Source: Raphanus sativus (Eukaryota; Streptophyta; Magnoliopsida; Brassicales; Brassicaceae). Taken from it: a stretch of 64,000 nt of DNA. This document shows positions 46,653-58,577 of the stretch, piece by piece. The stretch spans positions 26,450 to 90,449 of the forward strand of contig NW_026615362.1 of assembly GCF_000801105.2 (NCBI RefSeq). The letters are read 5' to 3'. Position 1 is the first letter of the stretch, and each line of letters opens with the position of its first letter. Under the pieces are notes generated by a model. It ran no database searches and was not told the DNA's origin. It saw nothing but the letters and a program-made list of their open reading frames with translations. Both the position numbers and the translations under genes were made by a program.

Positions 46653-46827
46653 AGCTGTACAAAGTGTATGGCAGCTGGGCGATGCAGGGAGCAAGCTCGA
46701 CCAGCTGGAAGAAGTGTAGGACAGCTCAGTGTAGCTCTGTGTAGCTCACTGAAGAGTGTGTCAGCTCCCTGAGCTGGATTAACTAGCTCACTCAGCTGGG
46801 TCAGCTGGGGATCAGCTCAACTCAGCT
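46653..46827 (+). promoter_or_regulatory. Phased AGCT array in element F U3
   Basis: Fourteen AGCT tetramers in 175 bp. Consecutive spacings are 20, 21, 9, 20, 10, 10, 20, 9, 13, 9, 9, 11 and 10. The 3' LTR repeats it at about 51865-52040. Confidence 0.65.
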
Positions 46828-47111
46828 AGACTGAGTGTTCAAGTCTTGGGCAGTTGGGCCAGGTCCGGACAGTGGTCGGACCATGTGGACCACCCGGGTT
46901 TGCCGGTGAGCCGGTGGGCACTTGTGGTTGAACCAGAGGCTTGGGCAACCAGCTAAGGCTTGTGTGTGACATGTCTAGGAGCAGTTAGGCATGTCAAGGA
47001 CGTCTGGTAACTGCCATGGGCGAACAGGTGCAATCTGTACCATTGATTAAATCAATGGACAGAATTAATACCGAAAGGGTGCAACCTTTGGAAAGGTGAC
47101 CATTCCTTTTC

Positions 47112-47119
47112 TATAAATA
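47112..47119 (+). promoter_or_regulatory. TATA box of element F 5' LTR
   Basis: CTATAAATAC; the 3' LTR copy is at 52324-52331. About 285 bp downstream of the AGCT array. Confidence 0.7.
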
Positions 47120-47234
47120 CAAGGGCAAGTCCGTGCCTTTGTAGGCACGTCAGGGCTTCATTCTTCTTCCTGAAACACAAAGAAAAACAGAGAAAAACAG
47201 AGAGATGGTCGGATTACACAATCCAAGACCAAGA

Positions 47235-47700
47235 GAGGCTTGAAGGCAGCAAAGAGGCAGTTTTGATGGCAGTCAAGAGGGGAGTTGAGAACGACCCTCT
47301 GGTGTGTTTTTATTGTGGTTTGTCACGCCATATGCTTCATATACATCCTTACTACACATCCAAATAGCCAGGGAAGAAGGTAGATGACCGGATTCACTCT
47401 CAAAGTCCAAGAGCAGCCTTAAGGGCAGTGGTGTGTAGAAAGGCAGTTTCATGGGTACTGAAGTGGGAAGTGATGCACGACCCTTGGGTGGTGTTTGATC
47501 ATGGATGAACACACCCTAGGCTTCCTCTACATCATGGTAACACACGCAAATGGCCAGAAGAGAATGGAGAAGGCCGGACTCCACTCCCAAAGGCATGTAC
47601 AGCCTTGAAGGTGGATGCAGTGCAGAAACTGTTTTCATGGAAGTTCCATGGAAGGGATGATGGGTGCGACCCATGAATGGATCTTATCAATACTGGAGGT
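47235..47700 (+). repeat. Diverged tandem repeat of about 185 bp in the F LTR
   Basis: Three imperfect copies start near 47235, 47409 and 47599. Each begins with CTTGAAGGCAG or a variant, followed by GGCAGTTTTGATGG-like sequence and a block near GACCCTTGGGTG or GACCCTCTGGTG. The third copy is shortened. The D LTRs carry the same array on the minus strand. Confidence 0.7.
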
Positions 47701-49456
47701 ATGTGATAAGACCTGAATAAGACAAGTGCAAGAGGCACAAGGCCGGACCTGATCAGGGAAGCACAAGGTCTAGCAAGATCAAGTATGAGGTAACATGTGT
47801 TGATTACTTATGTTTATGTGTATGTTTATGTCTGTGTTGTGTCTCTTGGGGTGGGATCAAGGCCAGGCATGGCACGCCCCTTGAGGAATGTATATTGTGA
47901 TGTGTCTTAGGAATCCAAGACCCTGGACAAAGGGGCGGATCATAACTGATCTAACTCATCCATGTGGGATGATGGTTAGATGCTGTTCATTGGATAGTGA
48001 TCAATGATGGATCATGGTTTGGTGTTGGGTTTGATCATGGTGTGAACCATGAGTCCGACCCACTGATGAGACACATGGGAGTCCTAGAGACAGAGGAACC
48101 ATGTGGAGTGTAAGGTCCAATTCGTTTGGATCCAACAGCAAGCAAAGGAGAGGAGTAAGGCTGGTACTTGTTGGTATGGACCACAAGTATTGTGCTGGTG
48201 TGTTTATACAAGGAAGGCTGTGTGTGATCTGATCATGGGCAAGGATGGACGACCTGATCCATGGATGATGGATCAAGGTGTCTGATCTGATTGATCAAAG
48301 GATGCACCAGTGGTAAGAGCAACACTAATCAGGTTCAGTGGGACATAGTTCCATGGCCGGTTAGGTATGTGTGAAGACTCATCAGTTCTGAGTCATGTGG
48401 GGTGGTTGGTTGATTGACTCAGGAACTGGTGGGCATTATTAATCCTATTATATGTTGATCAGACGTGGAGGTACTGAACCATGGAGTGGCCGGTTCAGAG
48501 AAATCTCTCCATGGCCTTGGTTGGGCAGGTAAGTGGAGATCTGATAGTTCCTGAGGGAATTGTTAGGATCCGACTTCAAATATCTCTTAATGGGTATTTA
48601 TCATGAATTATCATGGTGAGAGATTAGTTTTATCTCATTGATTTAGAGGTGGTCAGTTATGGCCATATGGGCTGTTCATGGGCGAGATCAGTATGATCGA
48701 GGCCAGTTCTGAGAAATCTGACTTGACCATTCTCTTAGTTATGAATTATCATGATTTATCATGAATTTTAATTAGTTTTTGGAGCATGTTTGCTTGAGGT
48801 TGATTTTGCAGCTGAAGACTTCCCAAAGGTACTTGGTTTGTGGGGATGGTTGGTTGAATGACTAAGTACCTAAGGGGAGAGTTTATACAGGTATAATGGG
48901 GAGTTGGACGAGTGGATGGGGAGCTAGGCAAAGCTACCTCGCAGCTCGATCAGCTGGAAGAGAGTTGGGAACCTCAAGTGAAGTGGTTCAGTTCAGCTAG
49001 CTGGATGAGCTAGCTAGACAGCTAAGGCAGCTGAGACAAAGAGCTATCAAGCTCCGTGGATGTGGCAAAGGTATGATCTAGCAATATTGCATAGATCTAG
49101 ATAGAATGGTTAGGGGAATGGAACCTCAGTTATTGTATGACTTGGATTAGGTTCAGGATCAACCTTGGAGCTGGTAGTAGTTGTGTCTACTGATCATGGC
49201 TAAGGTGATTCGACCTGACAAGTGTTAGATTGGTTTTAGACCAATGGTTGATAGATAATATTCCGCTGTGCATAAGTTGAAAGGATCTAAGCTAGGGAAT
49301 GACTAAGGTAGTCTTAAGCTAAGGTCCAAGATAGACTTCGCCTTTAGGCGAAAGTATATATAAAGATTGAAAAATTGAGTGGTTCGGTCAGGGTATGGAC
49401 TGAGCGACGTGAGGCATCGACCGCGGCCTAGCCGGCCGGGTTCGGGTCTTACAAGT

Positions 49457-49468
49457 TGGTATCAGAGC
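49457..49468 (+). other. Element F primer-binding site
   Basis: TGGTATCAGAGC, three bases after the 5' LTR. Confidence 0.92.
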
Positions 49469-51682
49469 ATGCTTGATTCTAGGATTGTTGGGTTGTGGTT
49501 GTTCACCCAGGCATCCGGACAAGTAGATGCTGATGTGATTAATCCACCAGTTTTATTGTTGACTCAGCTGGAGGAAGTTAACAATGAAGCTGGATTGACT
49601 GTAAGCCAGCTCAACCCTACTGAGGTTCTAGTGGGGGAGAGCTGAGCTGCAGCTGGATGGGGAAGTTGAATCCTCTTGTGATGTGAACCGGGCTGATCCA
49701 AACAATTGTTGCAAACAATGAGAGGACAAGCCGGTTGATTGGGCAGCTGTTTTGGCAGCTAATGATCAAGCTGGGCCAGTAGCTGAGGTGGTCTAGATTG
49801 ATCCACCAGCTAGGGCAGCTTGGATAGTGGACTACCTGAGGGTGCTGGAGCACATAGCTCAGATGAGAACAAAGTATTTCTCAGGTAGTGTGGATCCTTT
49901 TGAGGCAGATGAGTGGAGGTTCTGATTGGGTTGTAACTTCAGCTCAACTCACTGCTCAAAGGTATTGTGTTCCAAACCGAAATTATTTCTGGAAACTGAG
50001 ATGACCATGGAACCTTACTAGGTGAGCCAAGAGGGAGCTGAGGCAAGATAGGGGATCATGCTTGTGAACGGGAAAGTTCCAAGGTGAACCAGCTTGGCCA
50101 AGATGCACTCCCCAAGGGCAAGATCCTGAAACAGAAGGTTGGTTGATCTAGTTATCTGGAAATAATAGACGGGTTGGACGGATCGATGCAGTGCAAGATC
50201 TTGTATGGATGACTGGACCAGGGAAGTAACATGAACCTGAGAGTGGCTTAGGTCGAAAGAAACGTGCAGCACTCTTTGGGGGTAAGTGTATCCTTGGTGG
50301 CCGTTCAAAACAAGTGAGCATTTGCGAGGTTCAAGTTGGTTTAAGGGAGACACTACAGGGCTAGTATACTGGGACTCGGTATAAGCCAAGGTAGGATTCC
50401 TTAGATCAATTTGAATGGATTGGGTATATGATGTTAAGTGGCTTAGTATGATGGGGATTGAGGTATATTATAAACACTCTTGTGAATGGTATGGGACATT
50501 CACAGAAGTGTTACACTTTGGAGAATGGTATGGGACGTTTTCCAAATGTGTGATCAAACCGATGTCTTACTCATCTAGGTACTTAATGATCAGTGGTGTG
50601 GAATCAACGTACCTTTCGATACTGGAGCTACACACCGTTTGTGAGTCCAGATATGATCGGAAAGGGGTTGTTTGCATTGGTATAGGGGATGATCCCGGGA
50701 TAGTGAGTGCGGCCGGAGGCCAAAGGATGCATTCACTAGGCCTTGTTAGGGACATCCCAGTGATGATCCAAGAAAGGGCGATGCCTGTGGATCTGATTGT
50801 GGTTAGCCTTAAGAATCATAAAGTGATCTTAGGGATGGATTGGTCTTGGAAAGAATCGGGCCACCTTAGACTGTCACCGGGGAAGGGTGCTGTTTGAGAG
50901 TGGGTGTGGACCCCCGATCAGATTCCAAGGATCCGACCAACCTCTGGATGCTTAGTGATCTCAGCGGTCCATGTGGAAAATATGCTGGGAGGTGGTCATG
51001 AGGCCTGGTTGGCGACCATTGACACTAAGGAGGTTGTAGGGGGTGGTAGCCCGGACGAGGATTCGGTTGGTTCAAGAGTTCAAGGATGTGTTTCGGGCGC
51101 TGCAGGATGTGCCTTCTGCAGGGGCTGACCCGAGCATGATCGAACTAAAACCGGGAACGGTCCCAATGTCCAAAAGTCCGTATCGTTTGGCACCAGCCGA
51201 GATGGCTGAGATGAGGTCGACTAAGTCCAGTGAGGGACGAGGGTCGCAGCACAACCAAGTCGGAGATTGACCTATGGTTGGATTGAGACGGTGGAGTCCC
51301 AGAGTGGACAGGACCGGAATGTGATCGAGTTCTTTAAGACTTGACTGATACATTGAGTAGCTTGGAGATTGGGTAAATCTACTAAGACTCGAGTATGCAG
51401 TATGTTCTTAAGGACTGAAAATGATCTAGTCAGGGACTAGGATCAAAGTATGACTATGTCTGGTGATGGACAGAAGTCAAGTATGAGGCGGTTTAGTCTA
51501 GTAGGGACTATGATCGCAATAGGGCCAAGCTGGGATAAGCTGTGGTCAGTTAAGGAATGATCCAGTAAGTTGTGACTGGGGTCATGAACCTTAGCGGATG
51601 TGCAGGAAGCAAAGAGTTCAGTTGGAACCTTTGTCATGATATAGCATGTAAGCACCACAGGATTCGAGGACGAATCCATTCT
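49469..51682 (+). pseudogene. Element F interior: gag, protease and RT-start remnants
   Basis: Scraps of Tekay gag (DYLRVLEHIAQMRTKYFSG near 49835), then about 500 bp of unrelated DNA, then a protease-like piece (near 50600-50900) and the linker to RT with MSKSPYRLAPAEMAE near 51165-51210. After that the match to RT stops and 480 bp of noncoding DNA follow to the PPT. Many stops and shifts; no product expected. The arrangement is collinear with D. Confidence 0.85.
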
Positions 51683-51696
51683 AAGTGGGGGAGACT
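51683..51696 (+). other. Element F polypurine tract
   Basis: AAGTGGGGGAGACT before TGTCATGTCCTCG. Confidence 0.92.
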
Positions 51697-54664
51697 TGTC
51701 ATGTCCTCGATCCTGGATATGATCATTAGGATCGACCATGGTGCAAGGAGACGCACCAGTCAGGTCATGTGACCTAAACACAAGGGTATCATGGCCTGGA
51801 AGTAAGGTTAAAGGCATCAGGAAGCTAAGATATAGCTAAACCAAGAAAGAGACAAGTATAAAGGAGCTGTACAAAGTGTATGGCAGCTGGGCGATGCAGG
51901 GAGCAAGCTCGACCAGCTGGAAGAAGTGTAGGACAGCTCAGTGTAGCTCAGTGTAGCTCACTGAAGAGTGTGTCAGCTCCCTGAGCTGGATGAACTAGCT
52001 CACTCAGCTGGGTCAGCTGGGGATCAGCTCAACTCAGCTAGACTGAGTGTTCAAGTCTTGGGCAGTTGGGCCAGGTCCGGACAGTGGTCGGACCATGTGG
52101 ACCACCCGGGTTTGCCGGTGAGCCGGTGGGCACTTGTGGTTGAACCAGAGGCTTGGGCAACCAGCTAAGGCTTGTGTGTGACATGTCTAGGAGCAGTTAG
52201 GCATGTCAAGGACGTCTGGTAACTGCCATGGGCGAACAGGTGCAATCTGTACCATTGATTAAATCAATGGACAGAATTAATACCGAAAGGGTGCAACCTT
52301 TGGAAAGGTGACCATTCCTTTTCTATAAATACAAGGGCAAGTCCGTGCCTTTGTAGGCACGTCAGGGCTTCATTCTTCTTCCTGAAACACAAAGAAAAAC
52401 AGAGAAAAACAGAGAGATGGTCGGATTACACAATCCAAGACCAAGAGAGGCTTGAAGGCAGCAAAGAGGCAGTTTTGATGGCAGTCAAGAGGGGAGTTGA
52501 GAACGACCCTCTGGTGTGTTTTTATTGTGGTTTGTCACGCCATATGCTTCATATACATCCTTACTACACATCCAAATAGCCAGGGAAGAAGGTAGATGAC
52601 CGGATTCACTCTCAAAGTCCAAGAGCAGCCTTAAGGGCAGTGGTGTGTAGAAAGGCAGTTTCATGGGTACTGAAGTGAGAAGTGATGCACGACCCTTGGG
52701 TGGTGTTTGATCATGGATGAACACACCCTAGGCTTCCTCTACATCATGGTAACACACGCAAATGGCCAGAAGAGAATGGAGAAGGCCGGACTCCACTCCC
52801 AAAGGCATGTAGAGCCTAGAAGGTGGATGCAGTGCAGAAACTGTTTTCATGGAAGTTCCATGGAAGGGATGATGGGTGCGACCCATGAATGGATCTTATC
52901 AATACTGGAGGTATGTGATAAGACCTGAATAAGACAAGTGCAAGAGGCACAAGGCCGGACCTGATCAGGGAAGCACAAGGTCTAGCAATATCAAGTATGA
53001 GGTAACATGTGTTGATTACTTATGTTTATGTGTATGTTTATGTCTGTGTTGTGTCTCTTGGGGTGGGATCAAGGCCAGGCATGGCACGCCCCTTGAGGAA
53101 TGTATATTGTGATTGTCTTAGGAATCCAAGACCCTGGACAAAGGGGCGGATCATAACTGATCTAACTCATCCATGTGGGATGATGGTTAGATGCTGTTCA
53201 TTGGATAGTGATCAATGATGGATCATGGTTTGGTGTTGGGTTTGATCATGGTGTGAACCATGAGTCCGACCCACTGATGAGACACATGGGAGTCCTAGAG
53301 ACAGAGGAACCATGTGGAGTGTAAGGTCCAATTCGTTTGGATCCAACAGCAAGCAAAAGAGAGGAGTAAGGCTGGTACTTGTTGGTATGGACCACAAGTA
53401 TTGTGCTGGTGTGTTTATACAAGGAAGGCTGTGTGTGATCTGATCATGGGCAAGGATGGACGACCTGATCCATGGATGATGGATCAAGGTGTCTGATCTG
53501 ATTGATCAAAGGATGCACCAGTGGTAAGAGCAACACTAATCAGGTTCAGTGGGACATAGTTCCATGGCCGGTTAGGTATGTGTGAAGACTCATCAGTTCT
53601 GAGTCATGTGGGGTGGTTGGTTGATTGACTCAGGAACTGGTGGGCATTATTAATCCTATTATATGTTGATCAGACGTGGAGGTACTGAACCATGGAGTGG
53701 CCGGTTCAGAGAAATCTCTCCATGGCCTTGGTTGGGGAGGTAAGTGGAGATCTGATAGTTCCTGAGGGAATTGTTAGGATCCGACTTCAAATATCTCTTA
53801 ATGGGTATTTATCATGAATTATCATGGTGAGAGATTAGTTTTATCTCATTGATTTAGAGGTGGTCAGTTATGGCCATATGGGCTGTTCATGGGCGAGATC
53901 AGTATGATCGAGGCCAGTTCTGAGAAATCTGACTTGACCATTCTCTTAGTGATGAATTATCATGATTTATCATGAATTTTAATTAGTTTTTGGAGCATGT
54001 TTGCTTGAGGTTGATTTTGCAGCTGAAGACTTCCCAAAGGTACTTGGTTTGTGGGGATGGTTGGTTGAATGACTAAGTACCTAAGGGGAGAGTTTATACA
54101 GGTATAATGGGGAGTTGGACGAGTGGATGGGGAGCTAGGCAAAGCTACCTCGCAGCTCAATCAGCTGGAAGAGAGTTGGGAACCTCAAGTGAAGTGGTTC
54201 AGTTCAGCTAGCTGGATGAGCTAGCTAGACAGCTAAGGCAGCTGAGACAAAGAGCTATCAAGCTCCGTGGATGTGGCAAAGGTATGATCTAGCAATATTG
54301 CATAGATCTAGATAGAATGGTTAGGGGAATGGAACCTCAGTTATTGTATGACTTGGATTAGGTTCAGGATCAACCTTGGAGCTGGTAGTAGTTGTGTCTA
54401 CTGATCATGGCTAAGGTGATTCGACCTGACAAGTATTAGATTGGTTTTAGACCAATGGTTGATAGATAATATTCCGCTGTGCATAAGTTGAAAGGATCTA
54501 AGCTAGGGAATGACTAAGGTAGTCTTAAGCTAAGGTCCAAGATAGACTTCGCCTTTAGGCGAAAGTATATATAAAGATTGAAAAATTGAGTGGTTCGGTC
54601 AGGGTATGGACTGAGCGACGTGAGGCATCGACCGCGGCCTAGCCGGCCGGGTTCGGGTCTTACA
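51697..54664 (+). repeat. Element F 3' LTR
   Basis: 2968 bp, near-identical to 46485-49453, including AGCT array, TATA box and tandem repeat (about 52450-52905). Confidence 0.95.
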
Positions 54665-54669
54665 CACAC

Positions 54670-56151
54670 AGTCTTGGGCAGCTCACAGGAGCTGGAGGGG
54701 TAGCTCACTCAGCTCAGGCAACTGTCACTCAGCTCAACTCAGCTGGACGGAGTGATGGAGCCTTGACCGGTCATTGCGGACCATGGGTGATGGTCATGGA
54801 CCGGATGCTGGTCATGGGTGTCCGTTGGGTCTAGCTTGCTTGGGCAAGAGAGCTGAGCTTATGAGCAATCAACTGAGCTTAAGATCGATCAGCACAAAGG
54901 AAGAAAGGGGCGGTTTGCAAGCGGTTGGACGGTTTTGGGCGAAAAGGTGTCCGTTGGCCAAATGGCCAATCACATCGTCCGGACGGTTTCCAAGCCTCTC
55001 CCCTATAAATAACCCTCTCCTCTGTCGACATAAATCATCAGAAACATAAGGGGAAACTCTGCCCAAATCTCTACATAATCAAAGAGAGAAAAGAGAAGTG
55101 AGACCGCAAAGGCAGTCCGTGTGAAGCAAAGGAGATTCCGGTGGGTTCTAAGCCGTGGGCAAGTGAAGCTTGATCGGAAATGGATACCAGAGGAAAGGAG
55201 AAGGCTGCAGAGAAGAGTGTGGGGGCTTCCGAACACACGCCTAAGGTACTGGATGCAAACCAAGTACAAACCGCCATGAATCATCCATCCGGGTGGTTTG
55301 GCCGTTTGATCCATGAGTGGATGGTTGCATCTATTGTTCTTATTCTGTCAATATATCTCTTCTCCATCATATTCTGAAGTTATTTATGAGTCTAAACTCA
55401 TGAACACGCCACCAAGGCTTGGTTAGATCAGAGTAATCTCTCCATGGCCTTGGTTGGGCATGTATGATCCGATCTCATGCTTCCAGTGGGAGTTATTGGG
55501 ATTTGGCGATTGATATCTCTTAGTGGGGATTTATAATGAATTATCAAAGTGATAGAACAATTTTATAACATTGATTTCGAGATGGTACCATGAGACCGGT
55601 TAGGTTGTTCATGGCCAAGATCAATATGATCAAGGCCGGTTCTGGGAAATCCGCTTGGACCATTCTCTTAATCATGAATTATCATGATTTATCATGTGTT
55701 TAACTTAGTCTTTGGATGAGTAAATCACTGGGTCACAAATCGGCCAGAAATGGACTTAGTGTCCCAAACCATGCTTAGGTTTGTATTGCTAGGATATCGG
55801 TCATGAATCTTATGCATATGTGTTGTGGGTTTTGATTTCAGGTTCTGACAGGGACCGTGGTAAGGCTAAGGAGCCATGAAGACCTTGGCCGTGTGGGATG
55901 TGTGATGTAGTTCATGTTGTAAACATTGGATTTATGTTTAGCCTATTGTGCAACTTATGATTTGAATACTATGTATGGATCACATTTGACATATATATAT
56001 AAGATGATGTTTGCCTTAAGCTTCCGCATTGTTTTATTATTGCATGAACCTCAAATGATTGAAAAATGACTAAGTAAAGATTGGACCTTAACCGGCTGAA
56101 TTACACTTAGATGTTTAGGTAAGGTCGCGGACTGGTTGGATCATGGGATCC
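54670..56151 (+). repeat. Element C 3' LTR, piece 2 (end missing)
   Basis: Matches 39508-40988 of the 5' LTR, with TATA box at 55004-55011 and small ORF at 55180-55377. It stops at GGATCC (56146-56151), where unrelated Tat-type sequence begins. Confidence 0.92.
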
Positions 56152-57676
56152 GGAGCATCCTCCGAAGGGTTACTTTACTTGCTACGAGGCGTTCCTGACG
56201 CAATGCCGACTGTGGTTCCCAATCCCTGGGGTCATTGTTCAGGCTCTCGACCGTTTCGGAATCGTAATCAGCCAGCTGAACGTGCCGGCTTTGGAAAGCT
56301 GGCTTGGCGTTGTGATTTTGAGTTACGAGTTAGGGATGGACCTTAGCCCTGCTGACTTCGAAGGGTTGTGGAACTCCAAGACGACGAGCATCAATGGAGT
56401 ATACTCCATGAACGCGAGGACCAATTTTTCGGTAATCCATGGAGTCACCTCGCACGCCAAGGATTACGTTGACCGTTTCTTTTTCGTGAGGATAGATGGA
56501 GAGTCTGTCGAGGAAGGCTTTCTCCACCTATTCCCGACGGACTGGTTGTACCAACGAGGTAAGATTGTCGCATCCCCTTTCTTAGAATCCGAAAAGCGAG
56601 TACTGAACGTGTGTGTTTTTTTTTTTTTTTTTTTTAGAGAACAGGTGTCTCACGCATGTTCCTTCCGATCATTCGACCAAGAGAGACATTTTTAGGACAA
56701 TGCCTTGTTCCTGGAACTCCTTTACTCTTGACCGGATTCGAGGGGCGGTCGCGCTTCACCGATCGCAAGGCGGTACGCGGCCCTGTGTCAATGATAGATC
56801 CTACGTTTTTGCCCCTTCAAGGCGGAGGCGGAGATCTCGGAAGGATAAAGGGATTGCTTTCGAGGCCTCGTCGGGAGATGGTGAGCTGCCGAGATACGAT
56901 CCTGACTTCACTACAGAGAATCAGGGTGTTCCTCCCCCGGGTGACTTCTTTGATGAACTCCCTCCGGCGTTTTCCCGTGACGAGTCTTTGGACAACGAGG
57001 AGAGGGACAAGGTGACTGCGGAGGGTGCTCGCTTGGTTAACGAGGTTTGTTTTCGAAACTTGAGTAAATCCCCTTTTCTTTTTATTTGACCTCGACTTCT
57101 TTGCAGGCCGTGAGAGTGTGGAACGCATCGATCGATGGAAGTTTCCGTACTGCCCGGCTGGCCCGTTTCAAAGCGGAGGAAACGGAAAGGGAATTCGCCA
57201 AGTATCGGTTGGAGGTGGAGGAGCAAAAACGCCGGCAAGCCGAGATCCAGGCTCGAGCCCTCGTTCGTGCGGAAAGGAGCGGGCGGAGAAGAGCTGCCGC
57301 CAAGCTGAACCGAAGGGCCGAAATTTTCTCTACCGAATTCGAAGCGTACAAAGAGGCTCAGGACTTTGTAGGCGATTTTCGCGAGTGTCGTGGTTCGGTC
57401 GGTACTCTACACAAGATGCAGCGTGAGGGTTTCTCTCTTTCCGGCGAACTTGCCGCGATGGATGGCTCGATGAGAATATGCGCTAACGCCGAATCCTTTG
57501 TTCCTCCGATCGAAGGGAGAATTCGAGAATTGTGGAGTCCTATCCAAGTCTCGGAAGATACGGCGGATGTAGGCGCGGGTTTGAATGCAGGTGACGGGGG
57601 TGAAGAGGTCGACCAGCCCGACTCCTCGTTTGGAATATCTCTAACTGATTGTTATGCATTCGATTATAATTTGTGA
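56152..57676 (+). CDS. Antisense extra ORF of a Tat-type element, two apparent introns, 5' truncated
   Basis: Three exons read in one frame: 56152-56558, 56638-57044 and 57107-57676 (stop TGA). The intron-like gaps are GTAAGATT...TTTTAG (56559-56637) and GTTTGT...TTTGCAG (57045-57106). Exon 1 (GYFTCYEAFLTQCRLWF, PIPGVIVQALDRFGI) resembles the 'putative gypsy type transposon' domain (Transposase_28 in Pfam). Exon 2 has a basic stretch (SRRRRRSRKDKG); exon 3 is predicted coiled coil rich in E, R, K and A. The N-terminus is missing at the junction with C. It lies antisense to the gag-protease frame downstream. Extra ORFs of this kind, some antisense, are known in Tat-lineage elements; function unknown. 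Confidence 0.78.
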
Positions 57677-58577
57677 TAGGCCAAGTGTGGCTGTTTGTAT
57701 GTATGTGTTGCGACCCTTAGGAGGTCGCGTGACTTTGTATTTCTCGGGATTGGCCGTTGGTGGCTTTTGAATCCCTGCTATGAATGCTTTTATGAATTCT
57801 GCGTTTTGATTTATACTTTTGTCAAGTGTAGAGGGTTTGAATACGTGCAGTCACTTCGTATTCAATCTCTTTTTTTTGTCGCTTGATCCGTAGGTTACTT
57901 TGTAGCGAACGTTAGGTTTGTAAGCGATAAGAGGCAAATTTTGGAATCTTGTATTCTGGATACTTATGCCTATGAGATGTCTTAGATACCAGCAAGGCCG
58001 GGTTTAGGGCAAGACCTAGGTCTACTTTCGGACTGAAGCTGTGCGATGACAAATCGGCTTTCGTTTTGCCTGTTTGCGATTTCGACCTGACTCGTACCGT
58101 TTTAGAATCTGTGAAGTGCTTATCGGCTTATATGATTCGTTTGGATACGAGTCGAGCTACTTCCTTTACGAAGAGCTAACCAAAATTTGGATTTTTTTGT
58201 ATAGCGCGCTATGGTATCCTTGTCGGATGCAAGAGGACTTCGTTAGAAGCCAGACTACGAATTTGATTGAGTGAAACGTTTCTATGTTTTTCCGTCGGGG
58301 CAAATCAACGGAAATGAACTTTAGAGTCGCGGACAGACTGTTTGATAGAGTTTTTTAGAGTCGCGGATGGACTGTTTGGAGGAGAATGGAGAATCAAGAC
58401 TTTTCGGGAACTAACGACGTCTCACGTTCCTCAAAGATATGATTCTCGTTTTCCATGATGTTTATACGTCGAGTAAGCATTTGAATTAAAGACTTTATAA
58501 TGTAGAGTACATGTGAAAAGTATTTTTGCGGGAGTACAAGGATGTTTATCCCCATCTTCCCCCCCCCCTTTTCGGTG
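57677..58577. other. Noncoding stretch between antisense ORF and Tat 3' motif
   Basis: About 900 bp with no gene-like frame. It includes a repeated AGAGTCGCGGA.GGACTGTTTG phrase (near 58322 and 58358) and a C run at 58560-58570, which on the minus strand is a G-rich tract after the motif. Confidence 0.5.

Larger units (their letters stand above)
46485..49453 (+). repeat. Element F 5' LTR
   Basis: TGTCATGTCCTCG to GGGTCTTACA. It holds the AGCT array (46653-46827), TATAAATA (47112-47119), a roughly 185 bp tandem repeat (47235-47700), a GCAG/GTAAGT donor-like site at 48531, a TTTTGCAG acceptor-like site at 48811, and a second AGCT-rich stretch (48925-49055). Confidence 0.95.
46485..54664 (+). 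mobile_element. Element F: non-autonomous Tekay-like element
   Basis: 8180 bp: 5' LTR 46485-49453 (2969 bp), interior of only 2.24 kb, 3' LTR 51697-54664 (2968 bp). CACAC on both sides (46480-46484, 54665-54669). By eye the LTRs differ at about eleven sites (about 0.4%), so it is young although it cannot make RT or integrase. It shares ends, interior and deletion points with D. It is therefore a parasitic family multiplied with enzymes of a full-length relative, plausibly the B/C type, which has the same PBS, PPT and LTR ends. Confidence 0.93.
39260..56151 (+). mobile_element. Element C: Tekay-type chromovirus, interrupted by F, 3' end trimmed
   Basis: 5' LTR 39260-41004, interior 41005-46236, 3' LTR 46237-46484 plus 54670-56151. 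The 3' LTR stops at GGATCC and lacks the last 16 bp or so (AGGTTTGGGTCTTACA in the 5' LTR), so no target duplication can be seen. By eye the LTRs differ at about eight sites in 1730 bp (about 0.5%). Pol is open; gag has three frame breaks. Same clade as B (PBS, PPT and chromodomain). Confidence 0.9.

Noticed and set aside
47273..48285. Duplicated 60-130 codon frames in the F LTRs (47273-48285 and 52485-53496)
   Set aside because: Identical because they are LTR copies; they lie in repeat or leader sequence and do not match D in the same frame.
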